Source: Apostichopus parvimensis (lineage: Eukaryota; Echinodermata; Holothuroidea; Aspidochirotida; Stichopodidae). From it: 60,685 bases of DNA. The first letter of the stretch is position 1. Every line of letters starts with the position of its first letter. Of the stretch, positions 11,586 through 24,014 are shown piece by piece. The position numbers and the translations under genes are program-made. The stretch covers positions 97,214 to 157,898 of the forward strand of contig KN884495.1 of assembly GCA_000934455.1 (NCBI GenBank). The letters are read 5' to 3'. The notes beneath the pieces are model-generated. The model searched no databases. It was not told the origin of the DNA and saw nothing but the letters and a program-made list of their open reading frames with translations.

Positions 11586-13842
11586 CTAATGTTTCTGTGC
11601 GACGTAGCATTTACCGGTCCAAGTTAAATATTTAGCCAAGAGATCAACTGGAGAGATGGCGTCCTTCACCATGGTACATATTTTATTCGGAGGTGCACCT
11701 TCAATGGGTACAGGTTCCCGTACGGGTCTACTGACATCTTGTGATGGATTCGAAGTCGCTCTCGGGTAATCGTCACACCACGGACGTACTGTCCCAGTGA
11801 CTCTACCGGTTTGGACGGCGTTTGTCTGTGTCTGGTCTTGTTTCTTTAAACTCTGTGGTTCTTGCATCATGGACGGTGTGAGGAAAGGATGCTCAGTCGC
11901 TACTACTGAGTTATGTTTCTGTGGCACTGGTCGTATGACACCACGTGGTTTTGTCGTCAACTTGTTGTACGAAGAAATACTAGCTTTGTCGCCATAGTGA
12001 ATGGTGTACTGCTTTTGAGTCACATTATAGATGACGTCACGTTGGAAGGCGGTCACATGACCTACCGGATGGTCTTTGTTGAACTGTTGATTGGACGTTC
12101 CTTCTATACTGATAGGACTGTAGGGTGATGGCGCTGTTAAATCAGAGTGTTCCGTCGACAGCGGTGAATTACACATCTGTGCTAGTTTCAGCGACTCCGA
12201 AAGGATATCTTCGTTGCTCGATTTCCGTCCTTTTATTGAGTATCTGTCTTCGTCAGATATGCTTCCGATGGGTATATCCGGGGATTTAGGACCAAATAGC
12301 AGATTTAGCATGGACGCCCGTTCTAATTCTGGCAACTGATCTTTCCTGGTATATTTCGAGTAGTTGTCATCAGGGATGTTTTCAATTACAGTACTCTCTT
12401 TGTGGCCATTGGAAACATTCTCCAAATAGCCATGATGCGATGACTGGAAGGTATTCCCATACGGGTGAAGAGAAACATCTTTCTGCACCGCGCTTGCGTG
12501 ATATGGAAATTGTGGAATATTACACAGCGTAGAAACTTTGTTGTAGTATTCGTTACCCTGATTGCCGCGGAATGGCATGACATGAGAGATTTTGTCATTT
12601 GTGGCTAATTTCTTCGGTTGATGTGCAGACGATAACTGATTTTGCCGTCTAAGTTGCTTGCAATATGGAACTTCAAAGTCCGAATCAGAGGTAGAGCTAA
12701 ATATTGTTGAACTGCTGGTTCGTTTCTCTGATTTGGAGGAAGTCGCTGGGTCCTCAAATGAAGAAGCAGCCTTCCTTTCTGATCTATGTAATCTGTTATC
12801 TGTTGTTCTGTGATAATTTCTGCTTTCCCGGGCCGCATTATCAGAGTCACTGCTGTATACGGTACGTCTTCTCATCGCTACCAATTCATTAAGAGAGATC
12901 TCTTTCGTTTTCGGTTCTCTTCGAAATACCTTTCTTCTTTTTCTGTATTTCTTTTTCCTTTTAATTTTCTCTCTTGGGTTATCTTCTCCTGACCCACCCG
13001 ACGAATGTTGGCGTTTTCTCTTCTGGTAGTGATTATTATCTTTATATTGTATAGATCTTTGATTACATACATCATTCTGTGTGGTTCTTGAGTCTTTTCG
13101 GCCATGCAGTCGGTTGGCGGTTATCGGAGGTTTTGTTACATCATGCTTCTTATATGTTGGGTCGGTGTTCGAAACGTCCGGTGAATCATGACGTAGCAAT
13201 CCGTTCCTCTGTAACAACGCGGAGGAACTATTGGTATAAGGTGTAGGTTGGAATGGTGCTTGATGTGGACTAACAGACATACCAAACCTAGATTCATGAT
13301 AGACCCCCTGGTTGTTTGAAAATGGATCATGTGATAGCGAAAACGCTTGAGAATTTGGCTGGATGCTCTTCGGAATTTGTGACCAGTGGTTCAAACCAAA
13401 CACTGAGGGAGTAGCCGTCATTGTTGGTCCTCCTCGTGCTGCAGAAAGACGTTTCAATGCCTCACCAAGGTGATTCTCTTGTAGCTGCATGACATCCTTA
13501 TTAGGTGGCGCACGTTCTCCCATTTCATTTGACGTGGCGGTATAATCTTGTCCGTGCTTTCTCTGTTGATATGGTTGTGCTACTGAACCGTTTGTAGTTG
13601 GAAAGTTCTGGTGACGGGTTCCAGTAGAACTGTCTCTTACGTTGTTCATCATACTTCTTGGGTTTTTCTGTTCTTGTATAGGATTATCTCTGGTTCGGTG
13701 TCTGTACTCTTCAGGGATTCGAACGTCATGTGGACTTGTCCTAGTGAAGTCACATGGAGAAACTACTCGGTGGTTATTTTGAGATTGAAGCCAATCCAGT
13801 GTTCGCCTTTGGCGAGATGTTTCTCTGTCTGGTTGAATTTTT
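11586..13842 (-). CDS. Homeobox gene, terminal coding exon
   Basis: A single 2257-bp exon encodes the C-terminal ~750 residues. The acceptor is TTTTGTACAG at 13843-13844. The composition is rich in Ser, Asn, Gln, Pro and His, with clusters such as REKIKRKKKYRKRRKVFRR. The end PVDLLAKYLTWTGKCYVAQ is less polar and may be a short conserved motif. Confidence 0.85.
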
Positions 13843-16435
13843 CTGTACAAAAGAGGGGAAAATAATCAAAATGTACATATACATATAGTAAAAAGAAAAA
13901 TATATTTCTTATGTTAGGTATATATAAGCGAGGGCCATGGTATGTTACCTCTGTAACATCACGGTACAGTAAAGAATCAATTTATCGCGTTCAAGGCATC
14001 GTGGGTAAAATCATGCGCACTTTTCCACTCGCGGTGGTTAGATCTTGTGCAAACAGTGTTGATATTTTGACTAAAAAGAGTCTAGCGTCATATTGTCTTT
14101 GCCATTACGGTGTTACCCGTTCGTTGCATAGTTTGTGTTCATTTATTACTGACCTCACCTTGCTATTTTAAATAGAGTATTTCAATACCACACCCCTCCC
14201 TCCCTCCCCTCCACACACATACACAACCGAACCACAAATTTTGCACTGTTATTCGTTATTGATTTAAGCTGGGTTAACTTTGATTTGCAAGTTGATATTA
14301 ACAATCAAATAGTTAAGAGTTTTGCATAATTATATATATATTCATGCGCATTAAACATTTAGTATCACATTATAACAAATAAAAAAAATTGCTATATATC
14401 TATAGCGATCTAACGCAAAGCGTAGTGTTTATAGTTTACGACTGGCGTATTATGTATTAATTAATCATTGACTTGTGTTTTACTAACCCTGATCCATTAT
14501 TGTCAATCTGTGTAGTCGTCTCTGGATGACGTGAATGATGTACAACCGTTGATTGGTCGCCCGAGTGGGTGTGATTAAGCCACGTGGAAAACTCTATACC
14601 TGCCACTGGTATACTCTCAACGAAATTCGGAGTACTCTGAGGGACCTGAGAAGGGTGCTGATTATCGCTGGTACCATTAGATGCAGGGGAGGCGACATGG
14701 GGATCTTGTGACGTAGGTGTGACGTCATCGACGTTTGTTTTTACTGAGGTCCTCCGGTACTTTGCTCTACGGTTCTGAAACCAAACCTATTGAAGAAACA
14801 ATAACATTACAGAGAAACGATTGGAAGATTACAAATAAGACACAGCCTTTTTCTAGGGTAATTGTCGCCCGTAAAGATCATGCACAATAATGAATATTCA
14901 TGCAGTTGGGACAATCTTTTCTATACTGTAGTGTCATGTCCCGCTTCAGAGCACTCGTATTGCCAGTAAGAGCAGTATGAAAATCATGTTCTCAGATCAA
15001 GGCTAGGAACTGTTTGTACTGTCAATACCAGTGCTTTGAGAGCATGATATTGGAGTACAGTTTAGAGAGGTACCGTATTAGCATTCGGAAATTGTCCAAA
15101 CTGGCTGGAATGACACAGATAACTTTGAAAGTAAATTTCGTTTTACTAACATGACGGGCGCTTGATCAAAAACATTGTTTGCAAACAGAGAGAGAGGGGG
15201 GAGGGGGGTTGTGTATAGCCTGGGTTCCATACGCTCAAGGATTATCAGTATAAGGAAAACATGAAGATAATTGAGGGCGCCAATGCATAAGTGAATGCAG
15301 AGCCGTAGATTATATTCTTGAGAGTAATAAATCCCTCTCAGAGAAAGTATGAGACTTCTGTTATCACCAGCGAATTTTAAGATTCATTGTTTTCCAAAAG
15401 AATTAATTCCGTAGCTAGGTTGCCTTCTCTATGGTTCTTTTTTGTAAGAAGAACAATGTTTTATTACACTCAATCGTCCTCATTAGCTATACAATAAAAA
15501 CCATAGTAGTTATACCTAGAAGAGTAATGCAGTTTGCTTACTTCTCAAATGCGGTGATAAAAGCCGGAGATTATAGCACAACTTTTCTTCAGAGTAGAAC
15601 TTTTCTATTCTTCAGAACTTTTCTTCAGATATATATAGAACTTAAGGCTATATCAATGTGTTAAATCATGGGATGGCGAACAATGGTGTTTCAACAAAAG
15701 GTAATTGATTGTGTATCATTACAATCATTCACGTATAAGAACAAAATAAAATGTGACCGAAATGACATACTCTGTTTGTGCTATATCGAAACAGGTCAAA
15801 CCACTGAACCACTTTATGTTCCCTTTAGTCCTTGAAATTTAACATGGGGGTCACGACCCTTTCAAAAGTTTTTCAAGCAAGTTTGGAGGGTCGCCAGAAA
15901 TTGCCGACTTTTCTAAAACAAAACAAAACTCTTGAACATAACTTCAAAAGTTGCAAAAGATATTGTAATGCCATATTGCAACTGAGAACCATTAATCACA
16001 TAACAATTTCTCAAACGGGGAGGGGAATAACTCCTCCCCCTCCCTTTATGCCCTAACATCCGCCACTGTAGGGCCACCAAGATGATGAAGGTGAAAATTG
16101 GGGTCGGCAATTAATCAAAAGAAGAGTTTGAACACAAGAGTGTTAACTAGTAAACTAACCGTAACTCTGCTTTCGTCTATTTCCAATCGTTCCGCTATTT
16201 TCGTTCGTAAATCCATATCAGGATAAGCCACTTCCTGAAATAACCTTTCTAGAGCAATCAATTGAGCTGCGTTAAAGATAATACGTGTTTTCCTCGATTT
16301 TCCAAACCCCCTACTTTGGCCATTCTCTCCATTCAATTCACTCCCATCTGACGTCATCTGTTGAAAATATTCGACTCCTGGTGAGCTGTCAATCTCACCA
16401 AATTTCCCGCCAATAACAGGTCTCTGGTCCATCAT
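11586..16435 (-). CDS. Q50 paired-like homeobox transcription factor (NOBOX-like?)
   Basis: Predicted nuclear DNA-binding protein of 943 residues in three coding exons: 16435-16160, 14786-14488 and 13842-11586. All junctions are GT-AG and the phases match exactly. The homeodomain covers residues about 47-106. L16, F20, W48, F49, N51 and R53 are present, residue 50 is Gln, and helix 1-2 reads FQEVAYPDMDLRTKIAERL. The intron falls between homeodomain positions 46 and 47, as in many paired-like genes. YPD-x-D-x-R-x2-IA resembles NOBOX more than the common YPDVFTREELA, but assignment needs a tree. The remaining ~840 residues are polar and low-complexity, with a strongly basic nuclear-localisation-like cluster at about 466-505. 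No paired domain, OAR motif or other domain is seen. The start is the first of two adjacent ATGs; a TGA lies in frame upstream in the proposed leader exon. Confidence 0.85.
14488..14786 (-). CDS. Homeobox gene, second coding exon
   Basis: Starts with VWFQNRRAKYRRT, the end of recognition helix 3, and runs into a polar linker. Acceptor CAATAG, donor GG-GTTAGT. It leaves two bases that combine with the next exon to give Gly. Confidence 0.9.
15840..16068. mobile_element. Possible hAT-type MITE fragment
   Basis: The right end reads CATCCGCCACTG, like the terminus of the 1790-3736 element, after a C-rich stretch. No matching left end or target duplication was found. It lies in the homeobox intron. 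Confidence 0.3.
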
Positions 16436-16447
16436 ATCGTCAGGTAC
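16160..16447 (-). CDS. Homeobox gene, first coding exon
   Basis: Acceptor TCCAATTAG at 16448-16449 is followed by 12 bases of leader and the double ATG (16435 and 16432). The exon encodes a 46-residue acidic N-terminus and homeodomain positions 1-46, ending in a GTTAGT donor. Confidence 0.85.
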
Positions 16448-17300
16448 CTAATTGGACATGATGTGGGGAAAAGAAAGTGTATGAAATTTACACAAAAAAA
16501 AGAAGAAATATCGGTATGAATTATCAATAGCACTTTAACACGTACTCTACTCCTGCTTCACTCTCACCTGTACGGAGTAGTATGGAGTTGTTCGGTGCTT
16601 AAGTGTGTAGTAAAATAACCCTTTTCATTAATGCAACTATACTAAACATGCTCAGAACATCTTAGATGAGACTTAAAGGACTAACGTGCTTAAATCTTAC
16701 AACCAGTAAACATTACGAGGTGAACTCTCTTCACCTGAAGGAGCATCACTATACACGTAAAGCTCGAGCAGGATAGTCTCCCTATATACGTGCAATGGTG
16801 GGTTTCTAATTTTCCTGACTAATTGGAACTTGAAAAGTCAGTTTTAGTCACTTGAAAAGTCACTTGAAAAGTCACTTTTATCGATGATGATGATATGGTG
16901 TCAGATAGCATAATGCAATAAACAACTCACCGACAACAGTAAACATAAAAAGGGTAACCATCTCTATACATTATTCTATTTCTACTGACTGGTGGACGGC
17001 ATGGTTTGGATAACATGTGATGTGTGCTTTCTGTATGTCTTACTCGACCTGACCAGGGAACCCCGAAAAGCACATGCGCAGTTGAGTTCATGAACCGTCC
17101 CATAGTGAAGGAGTAAATATTCAATGCTATATGGATCACCCTTGCAGCCTTATCAAGTTTTCAAGATGAAAGTTGTCTTATAAACATGTTAGGCTTCTGT
17201 AGCTCTTAAACCACCCCCTTTTCCCCCTCCTACCACAACCTCTCGTCAGGTCATGTTATAACTTCTGACAGGGGGTGAGGGAAGGGGAGAGAGGACAGGA

Positions 17301-17612
17301 CAGGCGCGTAGCCAGGAATTTGCAAGGGGGGGAGGCGAAAATGTAGAAAAAATTTCAGAGCCGTAGATACGGCATTGCATACTATCTAAGCGTAGCGCCA
17401 CCATGGTTGGCGCGAAGCGTACAAGAAAATTTTGGCTGAAAATACCTCCCAGATCGCTGGAAATGGCACTTCCCAGGCCTTGTAAGTTGCATCTTAGCAT
17501 TTTTTATTTTGAAATTACTAGCGATATCATAAAAACATTAAAAAAAAAATTAAAAAATATGCTCAGGGGGGGCGGCTGCCCCCTTCGCCCCCCCCCCTTG
17601 GCTACGCGCCTG
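17301..17612. mobile_element. Complete hAT MITE with perfect target-site duplication
   Basis: 312 bp with identical inverted ends CAGGCGCGTAGCCA, flanked on both sides by GGACAGGA (17293-17300 and 17613-17620). The interior carries the shared module (TTGGCGCGAAGCGTAC, ACCTCCCAGATCGCTGG), inverted relative to the copies at 2760-3665. It lies upstream of the homeobox start, in the proposed first intron. The perfect duplication and ends suggest a fairly young insertion. Confidence 0.85.
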
Positions 17613-18276
17613 GGACAGGAGGAATTCTGAACCCTGTATTGTTCTCTATCATCTTTGACATCTGCACAGCACAGCAGCTGTGTTTCTCGTGTTATCTGTT
17701 CATAGAGCATATTGTTCTTGGTCGATGATCCACGTAACGTTATCTAAATGACATTTGTTAACAGGAAGTCGTGTGAGTTTTGTCATGGTTCTTCAAGCAG
17801 GTGAAAATTATTTCAAGTATGTTTTAGTTTACTTACTAACATCCTGTATGTACTAGACTGTTAGTGTTTTTTTTTCTGTCAAAGACTTTCTTTTTAATAT
17901 TAGGCGTGCTATAGGTTACCATAGAATGACTAACTCTAAATCTGAAGTTGGAAGTATTTTTATCTTGTAAAACAGTTTTCGGTATTTTATGATGCATCAA
18001 TTTCTCGCTTCAATTATTTCTCGGATTTATACAAAATTTCTCGGCGGCTGCACAAAAGATAAAGATATATAGGCTAACACCCTCGCCAAGTCTTCATGCT
18101 ATAAAATTAAAATTTTGGGTTGTTATAGACGATTTTGACAATTTCATATAGGAAACAACTTATTCCCACCCCCTCCTCTTATTTTGGTTACATCAGTATT
18201 AATAATTAATCGGAAACCTTTCATAATTTTCCTTATTTGATGTTTTGAAATAAAACTCGAACAGTCAAGTTAATGA

Positions 18277-18476
18277 NNNNNNNNNNNNNNNNNNNNNNNN
18301 NNNNNNNNNNNNNNNNNNNNNNNNNNNNNNNNNNNNNNNNNNNNNNNNNNNNNNNNNNNNNNNNNNNNNNNNNNNNNNNNNNNNNNNNNNNNNNNNNNNN
18401 NNNNNNNNNNNNNNNNNNNNNNNNNNNNNNNNNNNNNNNNNNNNNNNNNNNNNNNNNNNNNNNNNNNNNNNNNNNN
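18277..18476. other. Assembly gap (200 N)
   Basis: Run of unknown bases. The round length suggests a placeholder of unknown true size. Confidence 1.
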
Positions 18477-18979
18477 AAGTAACGTTGTTATTAAGGATAA
18501 AAACCCAGAAATAAGCAAGTTTTACTTATTAAGTACTATAACTTTACCCGAGTTTTGTTGCTGACGTGTATAAGCCTACGCCTCGTACAAAAAGTCCCAA
18601 GTCTGACACCGATCGGATTCTTTCATTTATTTTAACTGGAACTAATGTATTTTAACGTGTCATTCTCAAAAGATAAATATGCGAAAGACAATTAACACGA
18701 GACTACTGTATAACAGTGTAAACAAAACATTTTGTTCGTATAACTTTTAATTAATTAATTAAGATAAGTAACGGAGTGTGAAGTGTCAAAATAATTTGAG
18801 AACGACGAATCACCTTTGTTTCGGTAAATAAAATATCCCTAATAAATAAATGGAAGAATCCGACCAATGAAAGTTGGGACATGCAAGACATTTTTTTATA
18901 TCACATATGTATATATATCTGCATATATATATAGATATATATTATAACATATCGTATAACATAAATCGTACGTACTTAC

Positions 18980-19395
18980 CTTACGTATCCTGTACCAAAT
19001 TCAACCGTAACAAGATGCTGTAATAGTAAATAGCGTTTCCGTTAAAATCCTCACTCTATTTTCTCTTAGTTTCCTCTTTCATAACACAACCGTTTGGACA
19101 CATACGTCCACATACAACGTCCATATACAACGTCCATATAAAACGTCCAATATACAACGTCCATATGCAGATCATTCCGTGCGTTTGTTTTCCTCTCTCT
19201 TCGTTGCAGCTTTATGTTTTTTTTCTATTTCGAATTCCTCCCTAGTCTAAAACGGTATATTAAGTGTTCTTTGCCATATAATACATGGACATAGCAAACG
19301 GTATACTGGTTTCTATAGAGTATTTTTCATCCTCCCATGTGGGTGGGTTGTTTTTTCGCTTGGCTAAACATTAGGCACCAGACAGTCAAGTTCAT
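18980..19395 (-). other. Probable 5' leader exon of the homeobox gene
   Basis: A strong donor (CGTAAG-GTAAGT at 18979/18980) lies below the promoter-like site at 19424-19448. Reading in the frame of the first coding exon meets a TGA shortly before the donor, so the exon would be untranslated. The 5' limit is a guess from the TATA position. Confidence 0.4.
19104..19166. repeat. Short tandem repeat, ACAACGTCCATAT-like, about 5 copies
   Basis: Units of 13-15 bp built on AACGTCCATAT repeat within the proposed leader exon. Confidence 0.8.
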
Positions 19396-19403
19396 TGTGT
19401 TCT

Positions 19404-19448
19404 GATTACGTAATCCGATTGGACTTTTATACTTCAGATCACGTGATC
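19404..19448 (-). promoter_or_regulatory. Candidate core promoter of the homeobox gene
   Basis: On the minus strand, in order: GATCACGTGATC (a perfect 12-bp palindrome with a CACGTG E-box), TATAAAAG at 19431-19424, CCAATCGG, then GATTACGTAATC (a perfect palindrome containing homeodomain-type TAAT cores). An E-box about 10 bp before a TATA box is a plausible arrangement. It sits about 3 kb upstream of the start codon. Confidence 0.45.
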
Positions 19449-22400
19449 AATTATCACCTCTATTGAGAGCACACTTGAAGTCTCTGTAGATGAATCGCAT
19501 TGTCATTTGAAGAAGAAGAAGAAAGAAAAAAACAGTCATTAACCAAGACAGGATAAGAAGCTTTTCTCAGTAGGCGGTTAAAGAGCATCAAATATCCCAA
19601 TTGTATACATCCATTCAGCTATAAAGAAAAAATAATAGTAATAAAATAAACTAATGTTTAGCTTTTTTCCCTTCAATTTATGATCCCCGTCACTGATGAA
19701 ACAGGTATTACTTATTCGCCTTTTAACGAAAATATACTAGCTGAAATTAATTTAGAAATTAATAAAAAAAAAAACAATTTTTCGGGAAAAAAGATCGAAT
19801 GGGAAATCTATAACCATACTTTACTTTGACCAACCAAGTAGCCGTTTACACGATACTTTTACATTTTCATTAAAAGCTTGGAAAAACTGAAAAAAAAGCC
19901 ATTTTACAATCTGCATAATGGGAAAGGAATTAGCTACGTCATAATATTATATTTTTTGCCTCTGAATTGGTTAAATAAGTCTATTAAATACATTTGAATG
20001 CACACTTTTGCAAAGTTGATGCAGGTGGGCCTTCAGACCACCGACTAAGGGGCTTTCGGCCGATCACCATGCAGGGATTATTGCGCAATGCCTGATTGTG
20101 GTCGTCCCAACGAAAGTCATGTTATTGGCAGCAAACATAATTATATAGTTTTCATCTTTTCGATGATCTGGTAACTTGACGGTTTACAAATCTCAGGAAG
20201 GTAAAGGCTCTACCCTTTGGAGGAAGCTTACAGGACGTACCTATAATCTTTTCACAATTGAAAAGGAGGGTAACAATCTCGGCCTTTTCATATATATAAC
20301 GATGGTATTGGTGCCATATATATATATGCAAACGATTCGGGGACTGTGATCATATTACGAACTGTATAAGGGGGGGGGGGGGCAAATTCTCGATGCAATT
20401 TTGTTAGTGTGTGAGGTATATTGGTTTGTTGAACTTATAATTGAATGCCGCCCTCTCCTTTTGTCATGGTTACGGACTATAGAAACAGCAGACCATTCTG
20501 TACTATCATTATAGAAGTAAGTTTAAGAATCCATGCATCAAGACCAAAGTCACCTTATTTATTAAAGGTTATCAATATTGCCTCCAATATTGCCTCCAAT
20601 TGTTAGATTTGTGAAATTGAACCAATTTTTCAAAAGTACAATTCGTGATGGTCTTCCAACACACTGAGGAATGATAAATAGGACAGTTAAATTTGTCACC
20701 GTAGGAAGATACTCTGAGGTTGGGAGCAAAATAATTGCTGGAGATTCAATATGAGGGACAATGTTATGATATCTTAGCATATATTTTGGTGGGAAATAAT
20801 AGTGACCTTTAACCTTAAGTTGATTTTCAGGTGCGACTGAAATAAACTCTGGTGAAACTTTCGTCAAAACGTCTGCGTGAACTTTCAAATTGTCGTGACC
20901 GTGCCTGCCTGCTCTCATACTTTCTATTTGTTGCGTACTTGCCTTATTTATATCATGGAGCTATAAACAGAGCTCCATGTTTATATGAAGAGAAAGATGA
21001 ATCGGTTACGGCAAAAGTTTCACACGACGTTTGCCCCGATGACGTCACATCGTAACTCTGAAGAGCGTCTGTTTTTGTTTTGAGTGTCGATTGAATTTGA
21101 TCAGTTGACTAAATAAGAGCTGTTTTGCAATTAACAACACATTCTCATTTCAAAGATTCAAGTTTGAGTTTAAGTTACTTTTTTCTTCCAAACACTAAGC
21201 AAACTAAAAAGAAGTGTTTCAGAAATATTTCCAATAACATCAACGTTTCCTCTCTGAATTTCCCACTTGGGGACCTTTTTTTGTTTTCTGACTTGATCCT
21301 GTACAGAGAAGGTGATGGGATGAGGGACAAGAGAACGGTGAATTGCTATGTACAGTTGGAGAGATGTTCCGGGAATCATACTCATCAATATGAAATACCC
21401 AAAGTTGAAAGAAAAAACATATTATGTTATTGACATAACATTTTATTAATCAGCCTATATAAACAAAAAACGAACAGGAAAAAGCATGTAATTAATGTTT
21501 GTCTCAAATATATTTAGTTACTCTGTCATTTATGAGCAAATTTATACAAAATATTCTTCTCTTATCAATTTTATACATATATAAAAAATGATTCATTTCT
21601 ATATTTTATTTAATTCGATAATTTATTTCAAGTTTGTATTGATTTGTATGGAATCGAGGTATACAAAAAAAAACTAAATAAATTAATCCCAATGGCTTCA
21701 GCCTCGTTTTTAAATGGACATTGAAAACAATTCCAAATAACCTTAAGTACAATGAGACAGTGAGATATATACTTAATGTGATTCCATTTGTATTCCATTT
21801 GAATAGAATTTCGCAACCAGATTGTTGAATTTTCTTATAAGATGATATGATATTGTGTTAATGTAATATCATGTAGTTACTCTACATAGTACTGCTTTAA
21901 GATATGTAATGATTTGCAAATTACTTGAAAAATTCAAATTAAGGAACCTGCTATCAAACAAGCCAAATATGAGAGATTGCTTTCATCACAAATCAAATTT
22001 GTCATCTAACATTAATATGTTAACTAATATCACTACTAGTCTCTTCAATGAATGTTTGTGTTCAAACATACACCACAAAGGTCAATATTCATTTTAGGTT
22101 CCTTTTGCATTCATACATTTCCGTACTTTTGAGATAAAGAACACAGTCATTATCGATACATCGATCGATCCCAATAGTAACCCCCGAAGAATATAATATC
22201 GTTAGAAATCACACACAATCAATATGAAAGAAATATCGTCAAATTCAAAATAATCACTGATGATATTATGAAAAAACATACATTATGTTTTGTTCTTAAA
22301 TCTTGTTATGATGGACACTAATGAAATATCGGAATGCATGGCAGCATTTGGTGTAATGATAATTACTTAACAATTGGTGTCATTTAACTCACTGTGCTTA

Positions 22401-22878
22401 TGTTAATATGTAGTAATATTGTTTACTTTATATCATTAAGCACTATAATTGAATACGATAGAAATTATACTCTGTGGATTCGCGTTATTCTTTCTATTGC
22501 TTTGTTTCATTTTATTAAGTAATTTTGTAACCTGCGTCAATAATGACCTCACTTTTTGAAAAACATAGAACTCTGAATACATAAATAAACTCTCGCTACA
22601 ACAGCTGCATTTGAACTTTTCCTAGTTTGCAGTATTTAGGCTACCACATAATTTTGCTTATGCAATAGAACACATCACATAAGCTTTAACAGTTCCGCGA
22701 AAATGGCAAACTGGTTGTCAGTAGGCCTAGCATGCGACTTTGGCTTGCCTTTACCTTCAACTTCATGAACTGTGTCGTGACACGTTACGGTGTGCTCAGC
22801 TCAAGCTTTCCTCTGAATAACCTCCAGAAAAGAGGTGATTTTCTTTGTTATAAGACTGCTGGAGTCTATAGCCTCAAC
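19449..22878. other. Intergenic stretch between the homeobox gene and SLC34
   Basis: AT-rich, with a G-run at about 20370. A 118-codon minus-strand frame at 20562-20918 has no recognisable domain. A short hairpin (ATGGAGCT, 8-base loop, AGCTCCAT) lies at about 20955. No gene is supported. Confidence 0.45.
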
Positions 22879-24014
22879 TCAGCCTTCCTCCTTTTCCATA
22901 GCTTCGTTATGATACGCCCTTAATGACACTGTGGACGGTGATGTACTTAATTGGCCTGATATCGTAGAAATATTTGCAGATACAACCCCGCTATCGAGAG
23001 ACTTGTGAGAAACGTCATCGACATTTTTCTCAATCACTGTTTCATCTTCTGTAATTTCTATTGCAATTTGTTCTGCAAAGTCCACAACTTTCATTTCATT
23101 ATGACTTTGATGTATACCTTCGTCTGTATCTCCTACGGTTACTTCTAATTCTTGATCTAACTCAGCAATTTTAAGATCACTATCATTTCCGCAACAACGC
23201 TTGGGACAGCATTGCTTGCAGCATAAACCAGCCTTAGTGAAGGGTGCATCATAAGGCCGTAATGATCGCAATGGTTCTGGAAGGAATTTCCAATCTCTTA
23301 AAACTTTTGGTAAACATTTTGGAGCTTTGGCTTGCATGATGTTGACAATGATTATAACTATCAAGATGAAGCCGATAGGTACAGCGACTGAGAGGAAGAC
23401 TACGGAACCAGCTAAAGAGAGCGCAAAGACACTCATCGGTATAAAGAAAAATATGGTAATGAGGTAAACCATGGCAAACCACCTGTATTTGGCAGTGTTA
23501 TTACCAAGATTCTTAGCCAGATTGATGGGTACATTCCTCATGAACGGTATAGGATACCATATACTTATACCTAAAATGTTAAAGAATAAATGGCATAAGG
23601 ACACCTGCATGGCCAATAAAAAGTTGTCAGGCTGTGCTAACGCTGCTAGTATACTGGTTCCAGTTGTACCAATGTTAGAGCCTAATGTTAACGGGTACAT
23701 ACGCTTTATCGTGATAAGTCCCATGCCTACCAGTGGTGTTATAGCAGACGTGAAGACAGAACTACTCTGTACCAAGAACGTCAAGATAGCACCGACAAGT
23801 ATCGCGAAGTAACCGGTCAGAAATGAGAAGACACCTGGGAAATTGGCGTTGAGTGCTTTGCGGACGAGTTTCATAGTGCGTTGACCTTGGAGAATCCATT
23901 GGAGCATGCGCACCAGCAAAAGCAGGCACGTTGTGAGGATCAGGAGAGAGAAGAGCAACAAAATACCTCCAACTGCAGCATCCGAGAGATCAGAGTAAGC
24001 GAAAATGTGGTTAC
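22879..24014 (-). CDS. SLC34: SLC34 exon 5 (terminal)
   Basis: From [16 protein letters not shown] through the second QSSS repeat and the remaining membrane helices to the cytoplasmic tail. Acceptor TTTTCAG; stop TGA at 22881-22879. Confidence 0.95.

Noticed and set aside
16927-17139. Minus frame ending at a GTGAGT donor between the homeobox leader and first coding exon
   Set aside because: Joining it to the homeobox exon puts a stop directly after the junction, and the peptide is unrecognised; it could only be untranslated.
20562-20918. 118-codon minus-strand frame starting MRAGRHGHDNLKVH
   Set aside because: It has an ATG but no recognisable domain, no splice partners and a repetitive end (GGNIGGNI). 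AT-rich DNA gives frames of this length by chance.
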